Shown in pieces: positions 50,500 through 57,053 of a stretch of DNA of 57,053 nucleotides. The DNA is from a virus. The notes below the pieces were generated by a model. It saw nothing but the letters and a program-made list of their open reading frames with translations. It was not told the DNA's origin and did no database searches. A program made the position numbers and the translations under genes. Location: the IMG/VR virus record IMGVR_UViG_3300015206_000001, positions 1-57,053 of that record; one strand, given 5' to 3'. The number at the start of each line of letters is the position of its first letter. The stretch's first letter is position 1.

Positions 50500-50753
50500 A
50501 CGATACCCGATCATCGTCGCCGCTGCGCCATCTTGATCTTTCCGACGATGTAGCGGCCGCCGATATGGCGGCGGAGAAGGCGCGAGCGCTTTCCGCTGCT
50601 TACGAGCGCATCGAGGACCTGCAGAGCGCCATCAGGGAATTGCTCGGACTGCTTCGTGCGGTTGCCGGCAACAAGACTGGCGTTTCGGAAATGGTCCGCG
50701 ACGCCATTGAGGCCGATACACGGGTAGTCGACGCGCAGGAGCTGCTGCGATGA
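50496..50753 (+). CDS. Hypothetical helical protein
   Basis: 85 residues, long helix with acidic and basic faces (ARALSAAYERIEDLQSAIRE). 4-bp overlaps. No family recognised. Confidence 0.55.
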   Translation: MNDTRSSSPLRHLDLSDDVAAADMAAEKARALSAAYERIEDLQSAIRELLGLLRAVAGNKTGVSEMVRDAIEADTRVVDAQELLR

Positions 50754-50887
50754 GGCTCGCATTCGTCTTCGCCGGCGCGATCATCCTGGTGGGGATGCTG
50801 TTTGACACCTTGAAGCCGCGGTGCCAGCCGGCGTCGCACCACGGCACGGCGGTCGCCTTCGGTTTACGGCTCGGGAGCTGCCCATGA
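50750..50887 (+). CDS. 45-residue small membrane or exported protein
   Basis: ATGA overlap at the start and at the end. Residues 2-18 are hydrophobic (RLAFVFAGAIILVGMLF), then a short Cys/His-containing tail. The two coupled overlaps are the main support. Function unknown. Confidence 0.5.
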   Translation: MRLAFVFAGAIILVGMLFDTLKPRCQPASHHGTAVAFGLRLGSCP

Positions 50888-51078
50888 GCGGCTGCAATTC
50901 GAATCCCGCCTATCTGCTGCGGCTGCTCGAGCTCAGCCCCTTCGAGCGGCGGCCGGCCGGCGGCTGGCGATTTGGCACCAGGAACGTTCGTGAGCGCGTT
51001 GTACTGGGCCTGGTCGCCAGCGGCCGCGCCAGGATCGAGGGCGATCGGGTTTTTCTCAGCATTCCGGAGGCGACATGA
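50884..51078 (+). CDS. Small winged-helix-like protein
   Basis: 64 residues from ATG at 50884. AYLLRLLELSPFERRPAGGW, then TRNVRERVVLGLVASGRARI and EGDRVFLS read as helix, helix, wing. May be a small DNA-binding regulator. 4-bp overlaps. Confidence 0.55.
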   Translation: MSGCNSNPAYLLRLLELSPFERRPAGGWRFGTRNVRERVVLGLVASGRARIEGDRVFLSIPEAT

Positions 51079-52001
51079 CCGACGACACACCTCGTCTTGC
51101 CCAAGGACAAAGCCTCGTCGTTGAGCGTGTCGTGTTCCGCGATTTCCCCGGCCCACATGCCGATATTCCGAGCGCCTTTGCAATCACCGCAGATGGCAAG
51201 GAATGGAGACTATCCGAGGACGAGATTAAGAATGCTATAAATATGCAGCCAATAGCCGCCCTAGCGCCCGGCAATGGCGCGGTGGAGGCGGATGCACTGG
51301 AACGCGCGGAAAAGGCCGAAACATACCTTTCGGAGGCAATGGACCTTCTTAGAGGGCATCTTGGCGATAACCTAATTTCGAAAATAGAGCGTGTCATCGA
51401 TCTCGCCGATTTGTGGCGAAAGCGCGCTGAAGAACTGCTGGCTGCACAAACTGCCCCTTCCCCCGCCGCGCTGGACCCGGTGACGGTGGAGGCGGAAAAG
51501 ACCTACGACGAAGGCATTACCTTCGCCATAGAACAGCTTGCCCTGATACTTGGCGTCGAAGATCGCTGGTCAATTCAAGATGGTAGTGACGACCACGATC
51601 AGGATGTGCGCGATACAATACGCCACGTTCTTGATCAAAGCCACTACGCGCCGCCAAGCATCGATGAAACGCCCAATGATCTGTTGTCGCGAGCACGCCA
51701 GTTCGTGGCCGATTCCGGATGTGACGAAGACGATCACGAGGTTAATATAGCACGGAACGAATTACTATCCGAGATCGACCGCGCCCTGATCGGCCAGCCC
51801 GCCAGCAATGGGGAGCCTGTGGAGGCGCTGAAGCATGCTCTTGCACGATTTGAATGTCTTGCCGAGCAGTTTGAAGAAACTGGCGATACGGCCTCGTGGG
51901 CAATGTGCAGCGTCGATGCTGACCGAATGCGCCGCGCCCTGATCGGCCAGCCCTCCTGTGCGTCAAAGCCGGACTCATCGACTGACAGGGAACAGTCGTG
52001 A
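51075..52001 (+). CDS. Hypothetical protein with internal duplication
   Basis: 308 residues. N-terminal part has VVERVVFRDFPGPHADIPSA and a coiled coil; the later part carries the motif RALIGQP twice (IDRALIGQPASNGEP and MRRALIGQPSCASKP), each after an acidic helix, indicating a repeated module. Less G/C in third positions around 51230-51420 than neighbours, hinting at a different origin for this segment. No family recognised. Confidence 0.6.
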   Translation: MTDDTPRLAQGQSLVVERVVFRDFPGPHADIPSAFAITADGKEWRLSEDEIKNAINMQPIAALAPGNGAVEADALERAEKAETYLSEAMDLLRGHLGDNLISKIERVIDLADLWRKRAEELLAAQTAPSPAALDPVTVEAEKTYDEGITFAIEQLALILGVEDRWSIQDGSDDHDQDVRDTIRHVLDQSHYAPPSIDETPNDLLSRARQFVADSGCDEDDHEVNIARNELLSEIDRALIGQPASNGEPVEALKHALARFECLAEQFEETGDTASWAMCSVDADRMRRALIGQPSCASKPDSSTDREQS

Positions 52002-52237
52002 ACATCGCGCGCACCAAGAGCGAAGCCCAGCTCCGCGCTGCGATCGCGTCAGCGGAGGCCTCAGCCCTGCAGGAGCTTCAATGGGGTCAGCTTTGCAAAG
52101 ATCCAAAGAACATCGAGTGGCGCCGAAAGACCGCTGAGATCTACCGAGAGGTCGCCGCCGATTATCGCTATGCCCTGGCCGAGCATCTTTTTCTCGACAG
52201 CCTGATCTACCATCCGATGCCGGAGAGGATACAATGA
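51998..52237 (+). CDS. Hypothetical protein
   Basis: 79 residues, GTG start overlapping the previous stop (GTGA). Helical, with a region resembling a scaffold hairpin (RRKTAEIYREVAADYRYALA). No family recognised. Confidence 0.55.
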   Translation: MNIARTKSEAQLRAAIASAEASALQELQWGQLCKDPKNIEWRRKTAEIYREVAADYRYALAEHLFLDSLIYHPMPERIQ

Positions 52238-52407
52238 GCGCGATCATCTTGATGGCCGAAAATCTCCGCGAGGAGCTTAAAGCCCGCGGCATCGAGATCG
52301 ACAGCCTCGCTTGCATCCACGTCGTGCGCAGCATGATCGACCACGCATCGGCGCTGGCTGACAGGACGGCCGAGCGGCAGCAGGCAGAGGTCCAGACGTC
52401 ACCATGA
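52234..52407 (+). CDS. 57-residue hypothetical protein
   Basis: ATGA overlaps on both ends. Helical (ILMAENLREELKARGIEIDS, VVRSMIDHASALADRTAERQ). It lies between a helical protein and the excisionase. Function unknown. Confidence 0.5.
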   Translation: MSAIILMAENLREELKARGIEIDSLACIHVVRSMIDHASALADRTAERQQAEVQTSP

Positions 52408-52772
52408 GCCAACCGCTCACCCTCGCTGAGGCTGCCGGCCGCTTGCACAAAAGCAAGCGCTGGCTGCAGGACTGGCTGGCTCAAAATCCCGTGGACCAGG
52501 ACGGAAGGCCCTTCTGGTGCCAGCTTGGCCGGTCTAGGCTTTTCCGGGAGTGCGACATCGACCGGATCCTGGCAGCGAGTAACACGCCATGCCCCTCAAA
52601 CTCTTCCCGCCCCGTCCCGGTAAAACGCCGAACTGGACGATCCGCGGCAACTACATGCGGATCGCCGTTGACCGATCTTCGGGAACTGCTAAACGATCCG
52701 CAGCTCACCTTGAGCTCAAGCGCATCGAAAGAGCCATCGAACTTGGTGAGTTTCCGCCAAAGCCGCAGGTAA
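52404..52772 (+). CDS. Excisionase-like HTH protein
   Basis: 122 residues. LTLAEAAGRLHKSKRWLQDW and LGRSRLFRECDIDRILAA form the MerR/AlpA-type winged helix seen in excisionases and torA-type directionality factors. The last ~60 residues are read in another frame over the first 184 bp of the integrase gene. Directionality of integration versus excision would depend on it. Under the same operator-controlled promoter as integrase. Confidence 0.7.
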   Translation: MSQPLTLAEAAGRLHKSKRWLQDWLAQNPVDQDGRPFWCQLGRSRLFRECDIDRILAASNTPCPSNSSRPVPVKRRTGRSAATTCGSPLTDLRELLNDPQLTLSSSASKEPSNLVSFRQSRR

Positions 52773-53680
52773 AGGAAACCGAGGCCACCTTCGCTTCCGC
52801 AACCGTCACCTATTTGAGAACCGGCGGATCGCGCCGCGGCATCAAGAAGCTCGTCCGGCATTTCGGCGAGATGCCGCTCGACGATATCGACCAGGCCGCG
52901 ATCGACAGAGCCGCGATCGCGCTTTACCCCGACGTCACGGCCGCGACCCGCAACAGCTACGTCTATACGCCGGTCTCGGCCGTGCTGCATCGCGCCGGCA
53001 TCAACATCACGGTCAAGCGACCCAAGGGCCACAAGGGCAACGCGCGCACGCTCTTCCTTTTGCCGCCGGATGCGTTTGCCATCATCCGCGCGGCGGACGC
53101 GATCGACGCCGAGATGGGGCGGCTGTTGCGATTCCTGCTCTATACCGGTTGCCGGATCGGCGAGGCACTGGCGCTGAAATGGGAACGGGTCAGCCTGACC
53201 GAGCGGCTCGCCTATATCGAAACCTCGAAGAACGGCGACCCGCGAACCGTCAAGCTACGCGAGGAAATATGCGCACTGCTGGAGCCGCACCAGAAGCCCG
53301 CTGGGAAGGTGTTTCGCTTTCACCAGGGCGGACACCGGAATTTCCTGTTCCTCAACGCCAAGGTCACGGCATGCGGTCTGGCGCCCATTCCAAGGCCGAA
53401 GCGCAAAGAGAAGATGGTGATCCCGCCGTATCGCTACGGCTGGGTGACGTTCCACACCTTCTGCCACACATGGGCGACGTGGATGCGGCGCTACGGCGGC
53501 GCCGATACGCTTGGCCTGGTCGCAACCGGCCGCTGGCGCGACGAGCGCTCGGCGCGGCGCTATACCCACACGGCCGCATCGTCCGAATGGGACCGCACGG
53601 ATCTGCTGCCGTCGATGGGAGAGCGTGGGAGCAACGTGGGAGAGACGGCCGAAACGCCGAAAACGAAGGTAAATCAATAG
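52589..53680 (+). CDS. int: Tyrosine-family integrase
   Basis: 363 residues. N-terminal arm/core-binding part (LFPPRPGKTPNWTIRGNYMR) then the catalytic domain: Arg189 (TGCRIGEALAL), Lys214, His289, Trp316 (GRW) and Tyr325 (RRYTH). The box usually reading HxxR has HTFCH, so Cys292 (codon TGC, 53462-53464) stands where Arg II is expected. This establishes an integrating temperate phage. The attachment site is probably in the adjacent non-coding stretch. Confidence 0.85.
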   Translation: MPLKLFPPRPGKTPNWTIRGNYMRIAVDRSSGTAKRSAAHLELKRIERAIELGEFPPKPQVKETEATFASATVTYLRTGGSRRGIKKLVRHFGEMPLDDIDQAAIDRAAIALYPDVTAATRNSYVYTPVSAVLHRAGINITVKRPKGHKGNARTLFLLPPDAFAIIRAADAIDAEMGRLLRFLLYTGCRIGEALALKWERVSLTERLAYIETSKNGDPRTVKLREEICALLEPHQKPAGKVFRFHQGGHRNFLFLNAKVTACGLAPIPRPKRKEKMVIPPYRYGWVTFHTFCHTWATWMRRYGGADTLGLVATGRWRDERSARRYTHTAASSEWDRTDLLPSMGERGSNVGETAETPKTKVNQ

Positions 53681-53871
53681 TGGGGTACAACTCCCCCAAG
53701 GGCTGGCCGCACCTTTTTGGGCCCGTAAATACGCTGATTTTATTGGCCTTTTTACGCAACGATGCCGCAATCGCGCAGAACGATGCATGAATCACACGGG
53801 GGCGTGCGTGGAATAGCCGTGGACTGGCGGGGAATTTGTTCACGGCGCGTTCCAGTGTATGACACCGGGCC
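53681..53871. other. Non-coding stretch after integrase, attP candidate
   Basis: The 190 bases contain a GGGG/CCCC hairpin just after the integrase stop and an AT-richer middle (TTTTATTGGCC near 53737), but no tRNA fragment or repeat that I can identify. attP commonly lies beside int, so this is the first place to look. Confidence 0.35.
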
Positions 53872-54179
53872 ATGCCGGACCTCTACCTTCGCAAAGTCGA
53901 CCACCACCAGGCGCGCGACAATTACCGCGTGATCCTGAAGCTCGACGGGGCCGAATTCGAGATCGGCTCGATCGGCCTGATGACCTTCACCAGTTCGGAC
54001 ACGGCCTGGACATGGGGCATCGATACCGTGCTGCCGTGCGCGACAATGAATCCGAAGGGCGCGGGACCGATCGGCGCGACTGCATGGCCAGGTTCCGATC
54101 TGCTTGGGAACTGCACTGCAAAGAGCCGGGCTGGCTGGATGAGTTTCTGGCAATGAAACGCCGGGCCCGGCGCGCATGA
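53872..54179 (+). pseudogene. Frameshifted conserved hypothetical gene
   Basis: Frame 1 gives MPDLYLRKVDHHQARDNYRV to WTWGIDTVLP, the start of a protein I recall from Bradyrhizobium-type genomes; after ~54036 it turns into low-quality sequence. The expected continuation (RDNESEGRGTDRRDCMARFR, ending DEFLAMKRRARRA) is intact in another frame and ends at 54179, overlapping the next ATG. Restoring one missing base at CTGCCG-TGCGCG joins them. Either a real mutation or a sequencing error. Confidence 0.65.
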
Positions 54180-54457
54180 CCTGGTCGCTCGAATTCGAAG
54201 ATGAGATCAAAACGCCGGATGGAAAGACGCTTACGTCACTACGTGACGCAGCAACCTATATCGCCGCATTGCCATCAAAAACCGCCAAGCAGGACCATTG
54301 GCAGCTCGCGATCGAGACGCTGATCATGGCAGCCGAGAAACGCGGTCCCATCCTGCATGCCCAGATCGCGATGAACCGGGCGCTGAACCACGGCCGCCCG
54401 GCGCCGGAAAAGCCGCCGAGACGCAAGGCGGCCAAGAAATATCGCGTGATCCGATAA
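54176..54457 (+). CDS. Conserved hypothetical protein (Rhizobiales phage type)
   Basis: 93 residues, ATGA overlap with the preceding broken gene. FEDEIKTPDGKTLTSLRDAA and HWQLAIETLIMAAEKRGPIL follow a pattern known from Bradyrhizobium prophages; basic tail (EKPPRRKAAKKYRVIR). Function unknown. Confidence 0.6.
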   Translation: MTWSLEFEDEIKTPDGKTLTSLRDAATYIAALPSKTAKQDHWQLAIETLIMAAEKRGPILHAQIAMNRALNHGRPAPEKPPRRKAAKKYRVIR

Positions 54458-54462
54458 GACAC

Positions 54463-54499
54463 AAAAAAAGCCCGGGACCTTTCGGCCACCGGGTTTTTA
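54463..54499. terminator. Bidirectional terminator
   Basis: CCCGG/CCGGG core with flanking A- and T-runs (AAAAAAAG before, GGGTTTTTAG after) forms a stem of about 10 bp. It has a U-tract for RNA coming from either side and separates the rightward lysogeny arm from the leftward end of the late region. Confidence 0.8.
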
Positions 54500-54570
54500 G
54501 TTTGGGGGACTCTACCAAACTCAACGCAACCTAACGAACTATGGCCGCCGGGGCGCCGGGAAAACCTGCC

Positions 54571-55305
54571 CTATTGGAACGTATCCCTGATCATCTCGCC
54601 CAGGCCGACCTTGTCGAAGCCGGCCGAGCAACGCCCTAGCCATTTCCCAGTCAATCCGCGAAGCGTTTTGCTTCGTCGCTCGCCGGTCACTGGATCAATG
54701 GCGGTCGAGATGAAGTCGACGATCGAGCCCTGCGAGGCCTGTATCGCCTCGCTGGCCGTAGTTTCCAGATGGGGGATTTCGATGGTGATGTTCTGCAGCG
54801 CGCGCAGCGTCGCCGCATATTTGGAGCTATGGTCCCATTCGAAGAACTTGGTTTCGTTGATGTAGTTCTTGACGATGAAATGGCTGACCGATGCTCCGAG
54901 CAGGTTTGTAGCGTCGGCAATCTCGTCCAGCGAAGACAGCGACGGCCCCAGGACATGCAATAGCGCAAGCCGCAGCCGGCCGGCCCGGACATCCTCCAGC
55001 AGCATGGCATCGTCGCAAGCCCGAAGGGTCATGCCGAGCACGCCGGCCGGCAGATCCACGATCGTGACGCCGGCCAGGTTGTCGAACAGCTTCATCTGAT
55101 CGGCAATGTCGGTGACGTTGAGCACCTCGGCCTCGGGATGAAACCGCGCCAAGTCGCCGCGCGGATATTGCCCGTCGACCAGGCGCGCCTTCGGAAAATC
55201 CCGCAGCTCCGGCGATTCCAAGTAGCCCTTGATCGCGCGGCATATTGTGGTCTTGCCGACACCGCCCTTCTCGGCGCCGACGACGATAACGAGTGGCGTA
55301 GTCAT
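54571..55305 (-). CDS. ParA-type ATPase, internal-start product
   Basis: 244 residues from ATG at 55305, 8 bases after AAAAGGA, in frame with the fusion above. It begins TTPLVIVVGAEKGGVGKTT, the natural N-terminus of the ATPase family. It would dimerise on ATP and bind DNA or membrane; target unknown. Confidence 0.5.
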   Translation of the reverse strand: MTTPLVIVVGAEKGGVGKTTICRAIKGYLESPELRDFPKARLVDGQYPRGDLARFHPEAEVLNVTDIADQMKLFDNLAGVTIVDLPAGVLGMTLRACDDAMLLEDVRAGRLRLALLHVLGPSLSSLDEIADATNLLGASVSHFIVKNYINETKFFEWDHSSKYAATLRALQNITIEIPHLETTASEAIQASQGSIVDFISTAIDPVTGERRSKTLRGLTGKWLGRCSAGFDKVGLGEMIRDTFQ

Positions 55306-55548
55306 GGAAGAGTCCTTTTGCGGTGGTTTTGAAAATCGTTGGATCTGTCTTTCGAAGGCGCCAAGCTCGAGCGTCCTCATGACCGGCTCAGGCGCCGTAA
55401 CGTCCCCGTCGCGCAACCGCCGGATCCAATAGTTGGCAAGCGGCTTCCACTCGCCCTCTTCGCGAAGAGGCCGAAGCGACACGGGGTCCGGCACGAGCAA
55501 AGGTTTGAGGTCAGCGCCGACGGCCGGCTTGAGAAAGATGGTCTGCAT
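54571..55548 (-). CDS. Fusion of DUF2635 (Mu gp38-like) domain with ParA/MinD-type ATPase
   Basis: 325 residues. Residues 1-~50 (TIFLKPAVGADLKPLLVPDP, EWKPLANYWIRRLRDGDVTA) are a second DUF2635 copy, clearly related to 19441-19680. From Met82 the sequence is a ParA/MinD-type ATPase: deviant Walker A EKGGVGKTT at residues 93-101, GVTIVDLPAGVLGMTLRACD as the switch/Walker B region, and HFIVKNYINETKFFEWD. An internal ATG at 55305 has its own AAAAGGA site, so a separate 244-residue ATPase may also be made. Last gene before a bidirectional terminator. Confidence 0.75.
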   Translation of the reverse strand: MQTIFLKPAVGADLKPLLVPDPVSLRPLREEGEWKPLANYWIRRLRDGDVTAPEPVMRTLELGAFERQIQRFSKPPQKDSSMTTPLVIVVGAEKGGVGKTTICRAIKGYLESPELRDFPKARLVDGQYPRGDLARFHPEAEVLNVTDIADQMKLFDNLAGVTIVDLPAGVLGMTLRACDDAMLLEDVRAGRLRLALLHVLGPSLSSLDEIADATNLLGASVSHFIVKNYINETKFFEWDHSSKYAATLRALQNITIEIPHLETTASEAIQASQGSIVDFISTAIDPVTGERRSKTLRGLTGKWLGRCSAGFDKVGLGEMIRDTFQ

Positions 55549-55629
55549 GATGCTCAGACGAGCCTGCGGGCTTACAGTCGAGCGTCGGTGGCCGCCGGCA
55601 ACCGGGAGGAAGCCGGCGGGTTTCGAACG

Positions 55630-55875
55630 TCAGCTCGTTGGCGCTGGCGAGATATCGAGGAAGTAGAAGCCGCCGAGTTCAAACGCCGCGATCGCATCAG
55701 GGTTAGTAATGCCGAGTGTCAACTCGCCTTGCGGCGTTGCTTGCGACCACGACTTGTTCTCGCCGTTCTCGCCCGTCCATACCGGCATGAATTTTACTTC
55801 GCAGAAGACGTGCCCCGGCGAAGTGTGGACGTGGTGAATGTCCTTACATTGGAACTTGCAACGGACCTTTGACAT
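55630..55875 (-). CDS. Small conserved phage protein
   Basis: 81 residues from ATG at 55875 after AAGGAGAAGACC. KVRCKFQCKDIHHVHTSPGH, KSWSQATPQGELTLGITNPD and FELGGFYFLDISPAP match a small phage protein family known to me only as hypothetical. Spaced by 80 bases from the fusion gene; a CCGCCGGC/GCCGGCGG hairpin (55592-55619) lies between. Confidence 0.65.
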   Translation of the reverse strand: MSKVRCKFQCKDIHHVHTSPGHVFCEVKFMPVWTGENGENKSWSQATPQGELTLGITNPDAIAAFELGGFYFLDISPAPTS

Positions 55876-55916
55876 GGTCTTCTCCTTGATTTGCCGGAAA
55901 CCGCCGGCGCGGATTT

Positions 55917-56396
55917 CTAAACGCCTCCTGGCGCCACGTAGCAATAAACGTAATCGCCGCGGCTCAAGAAGATGATGCCGTGACCTGTCGGATTGGACTG
56001 GTCGTATTTCAGCTTGTGGTTCGGTACGACGATCTTGGTGCCGATCGGAACATGCTTGCGGCGCAACGGTTCGTCCGGTCGCGGATCCGTGATGATCGCG
56101 ACATACTTGTCGCCGTCGACCTCGAAAGAGTCGGCCCAATAGGCGTCGGCCTCGCCGCAACACGACACGGCCGGATTGTCCGGCTGCATCAGGGCCTGGT
56201 ACCAGGCGCGCACGTCCTGGTCGGTCGCTTCCCATTGGCCGTAATCGCGGGCGCGCGCGGCATGAACACAAAGCGCAAGGATCACAACAGCGGCAAAGAA
56301 GATCAGTGCACGCTGCCAGTATCGCGCGGTAAGTTGAGATGCCAAAACGATCATGATGATTGCCACCAGAACAGCGAAAGCGATCGCGTTCTTCAT
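55917..56396 (-). CDS. Exported or membrane-anchored protein
   Basis: 159 residues from ATG at 56396, overlapping the upstream stop. Two hydrophobic stretches (AIAFAVLVAIIMIVLASQL, ALIFFAAVVILALCVHAARA) lead into a periplasmic-type domain (DYGQWEATDQDVRAWYQALM, SCCGEADAYWADSFEVDGDK, GDYVYCYVAPGGV) with a Cys pair. Related exported proteins occur in Bradyrhizobium. Possibly a surface or lysis accessory moron. Confidence 0.6.
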   Translation of the reverse strand: MKNAIAFAVLVAIIMIVLASQLTARYWQRALIFFAAVVILALCVHAARARDYGQWEATDQDVRAWYQALMQPDNPAVSCCGEADAYWADSFEVDGDKYVAIITDPRPDEPLRRKHVPIGTKIVVPNHKLKYDQSNPTGHGIIFLSRGDYVYCYVAPGGV

Positions 56397-56698
56397 TGGC
56401 CGAGCTTGGCTTTGATGCCGAGCCAGATCAGCCCGCAGACGCCCGTCACCAGGACCATCACCATCGCCTTCCAACCGGCGCTCTCGACCTGCTCGCTAGC
56501 CTTGCGCCAGCGTCGCAAATGCTGAAAGTCAGCGCGGAGCTCGACGCGATCCTCATCCTCGATGCCGAAAGATGTCAGGATGGTCGATATCGTTCGTAGA
56601 ACGACTTCGTCTGCTTCATTGTTGTGAAGCCGCTTCTGCTCGGCGAGGACTTCCACGACCACGCTTTTCGCCAGGTCCTTGACTTCATCTTCGCGCAT
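56393..56698 (-). CDS. Small protein with C-terminal membrane anchor
   Basis: 101 residues. VVLRTISTILTSFGIEDEDR and FQHLRRWRKASEQVESAGWK then a hydrophobic end (AMVMVLVTGVCGLIWLGIKA) match a DUF6127-like phage protein. Topology (N-in, single pass) is compatible with a pinholin or an exclusion protein. Next to the outer-membrane protein gene. Confidence 0.65.
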   Translation of the reverse strand: MREDEVKDLAKSVVVEVLAEQKRLHNNEADEVVLRTISTILTSFGIEDEDRVELRADFQHLRRWRKASEQVESAGWKAMVMVLVTGVCGLIWLGIKAKLGQ

Positions 56699-56756
56699 TC
56701 CAGCCCCGCCAAAAGGAGAGCGGCCCGCCGACTATCGACGGGCCGTCGAATAGCGA

Positions 56757-57053
56757 TCAGAGCGATCCGAGAGTGAAGTGCTTCTTGACCGAGAGCGAGA
56801 ACACGCTGACATCAGGCTGGCCGCGCTGTGTCGGAGCATTCTTATATTCGAACGCCGCCGACCAGCTGGATGCGATCGCGGTCTCGATGCCGATACCCGC
56901 GCACGCTTCCATGATGCCGTGGCGCAAGCATCCGCCGCCGATCAGATAGGGTGTCGAATTCTGCAACAGCGTCGTCGGCACCAGGCCAGCGAACGGGTTC
57001 TGGCCAGATGTGACTGGCTGGGATGACGCAGGCGTCAAAGTATTGAAGAAGTT
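56757..57053 (-). CDS. Outer-membrane beta-barrel-like protein, C-terminal part
   Basis: Continues the gene cut at base 1. Reading GGCLRHGIMEACAGIGIETA and IASSWSAAFEYKNAPTQRG, then FSLSVKKHFTLGSL, it shows alternating strands with a near-terminal aromatic (KHF), the pattern of outer-membrane barrels. Stop at 56757-56759. Confidence 0.7.
   Translation of the reverse strand, partial: NFFNTLTPASSQPVTSGQNPFAGLVPTTLLQNSTPYLIGGGCLRHGIMEACAGIGIETAIASSWSAAFEYKNAPTQRGQPDVSVFSLSVKKHFTLGSL
56912..57053. repeat. Terminal direct overlap, right copy (matches 1-142)
   Basis: Identical to 1-142 except C at 56917 and G at 57040; see left copy. Confidence 0.9.

Noticed and set aside
53681-53871. tRNA fragment as attachment core
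   Set aside because: No cloverleaf or 3' tRNA end could be recognised.

Overview
The window is an essentially complete temperate myovirus (contractile-tail phage) genome from a GC-rich alphaproteobacterial host, most likely Bradyrhizobium or a close relative. That host call rests on GC-rich codon use and on my recollection of several small genes as Rhizobiales phage genes. Bases 1-142 reappear at 56912-57053 with two substitutions. The gene cut by the left end (1-523) continues in frame into the gene cut by the right end, so the molecule was circular or was assembled as a circle.

Layout. Reading leftward on the minus strand from about 46.6 kb: a block of small accessory genes (46.6-38.4 kb) with an MT-A70 methyltransferase, a DUF5131/gp37-gp68 protein, an ASCH protein, an FtsK-gamma-like winged helix and a stand-alone TSCPD protein. 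Next come a ParB-like protein (38.4-36.5 kb) and a D5-type primase/helicase (35.4-31.9 kb), followed by a 480-bp non-coding stretch with iteron-like GCGAGGG repeats (31.9-31.45 kb). The packaging/head module is lambda-like: small terminase, GpA-type large terminase, gpW, portal, S49 protease with nested scaffold, decoration protein D, capsid E, FII-like connector. The tail module is Mu-like: gp38/DUF2635, sheath, tube, frameshifted chaperone, tape measure, then gp43 to gp48-type baseplate proteins. After these come tail-tip and fibre proteins, including an apiosidase-like (DUF4038) glycoside hydrolase and a protein built of about twenty 20-residue repeats. The lysis cassette (GH19-type endolysin and small membrane proteins) and a predicted outer-membrane beta-barrel protein follow. 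Across the circle junction the same strand carries three small genes and a fusion of a DUF2635 domain to a ParA/MinD-type ATPase.

The plus-strand arm (46.7-54.5 kb) holds the lysogeny functions: an XRE repressor-like gene divergent from a YdaS/Cro-like gene, a membrane-anchored protein following the repressor, and a tightly overlapping operon ending in excisionase and integrase. A 15-bp palindrome (TTCACAGAACGTGAA) sits exactly in the 17-bp spacer of two candidate promoters, one for the Cro-like gene and one for the integrase operon. One repressor could therefore shut both arms.

Most unusual: the DUF2635-ParA fusion with an internal ribosome start, the duplicated promoter-spacer operator, the iteron cluster beside the primase, the -1 slippery site in the tail chaperone, the repeat-built tail protein, the phage-borne DUF4038 enzyme, and an integrase with Cys where the second catalytic Arg is expected. 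No tRNA, rRNA, CRISPR array or insertion sequence was seen.
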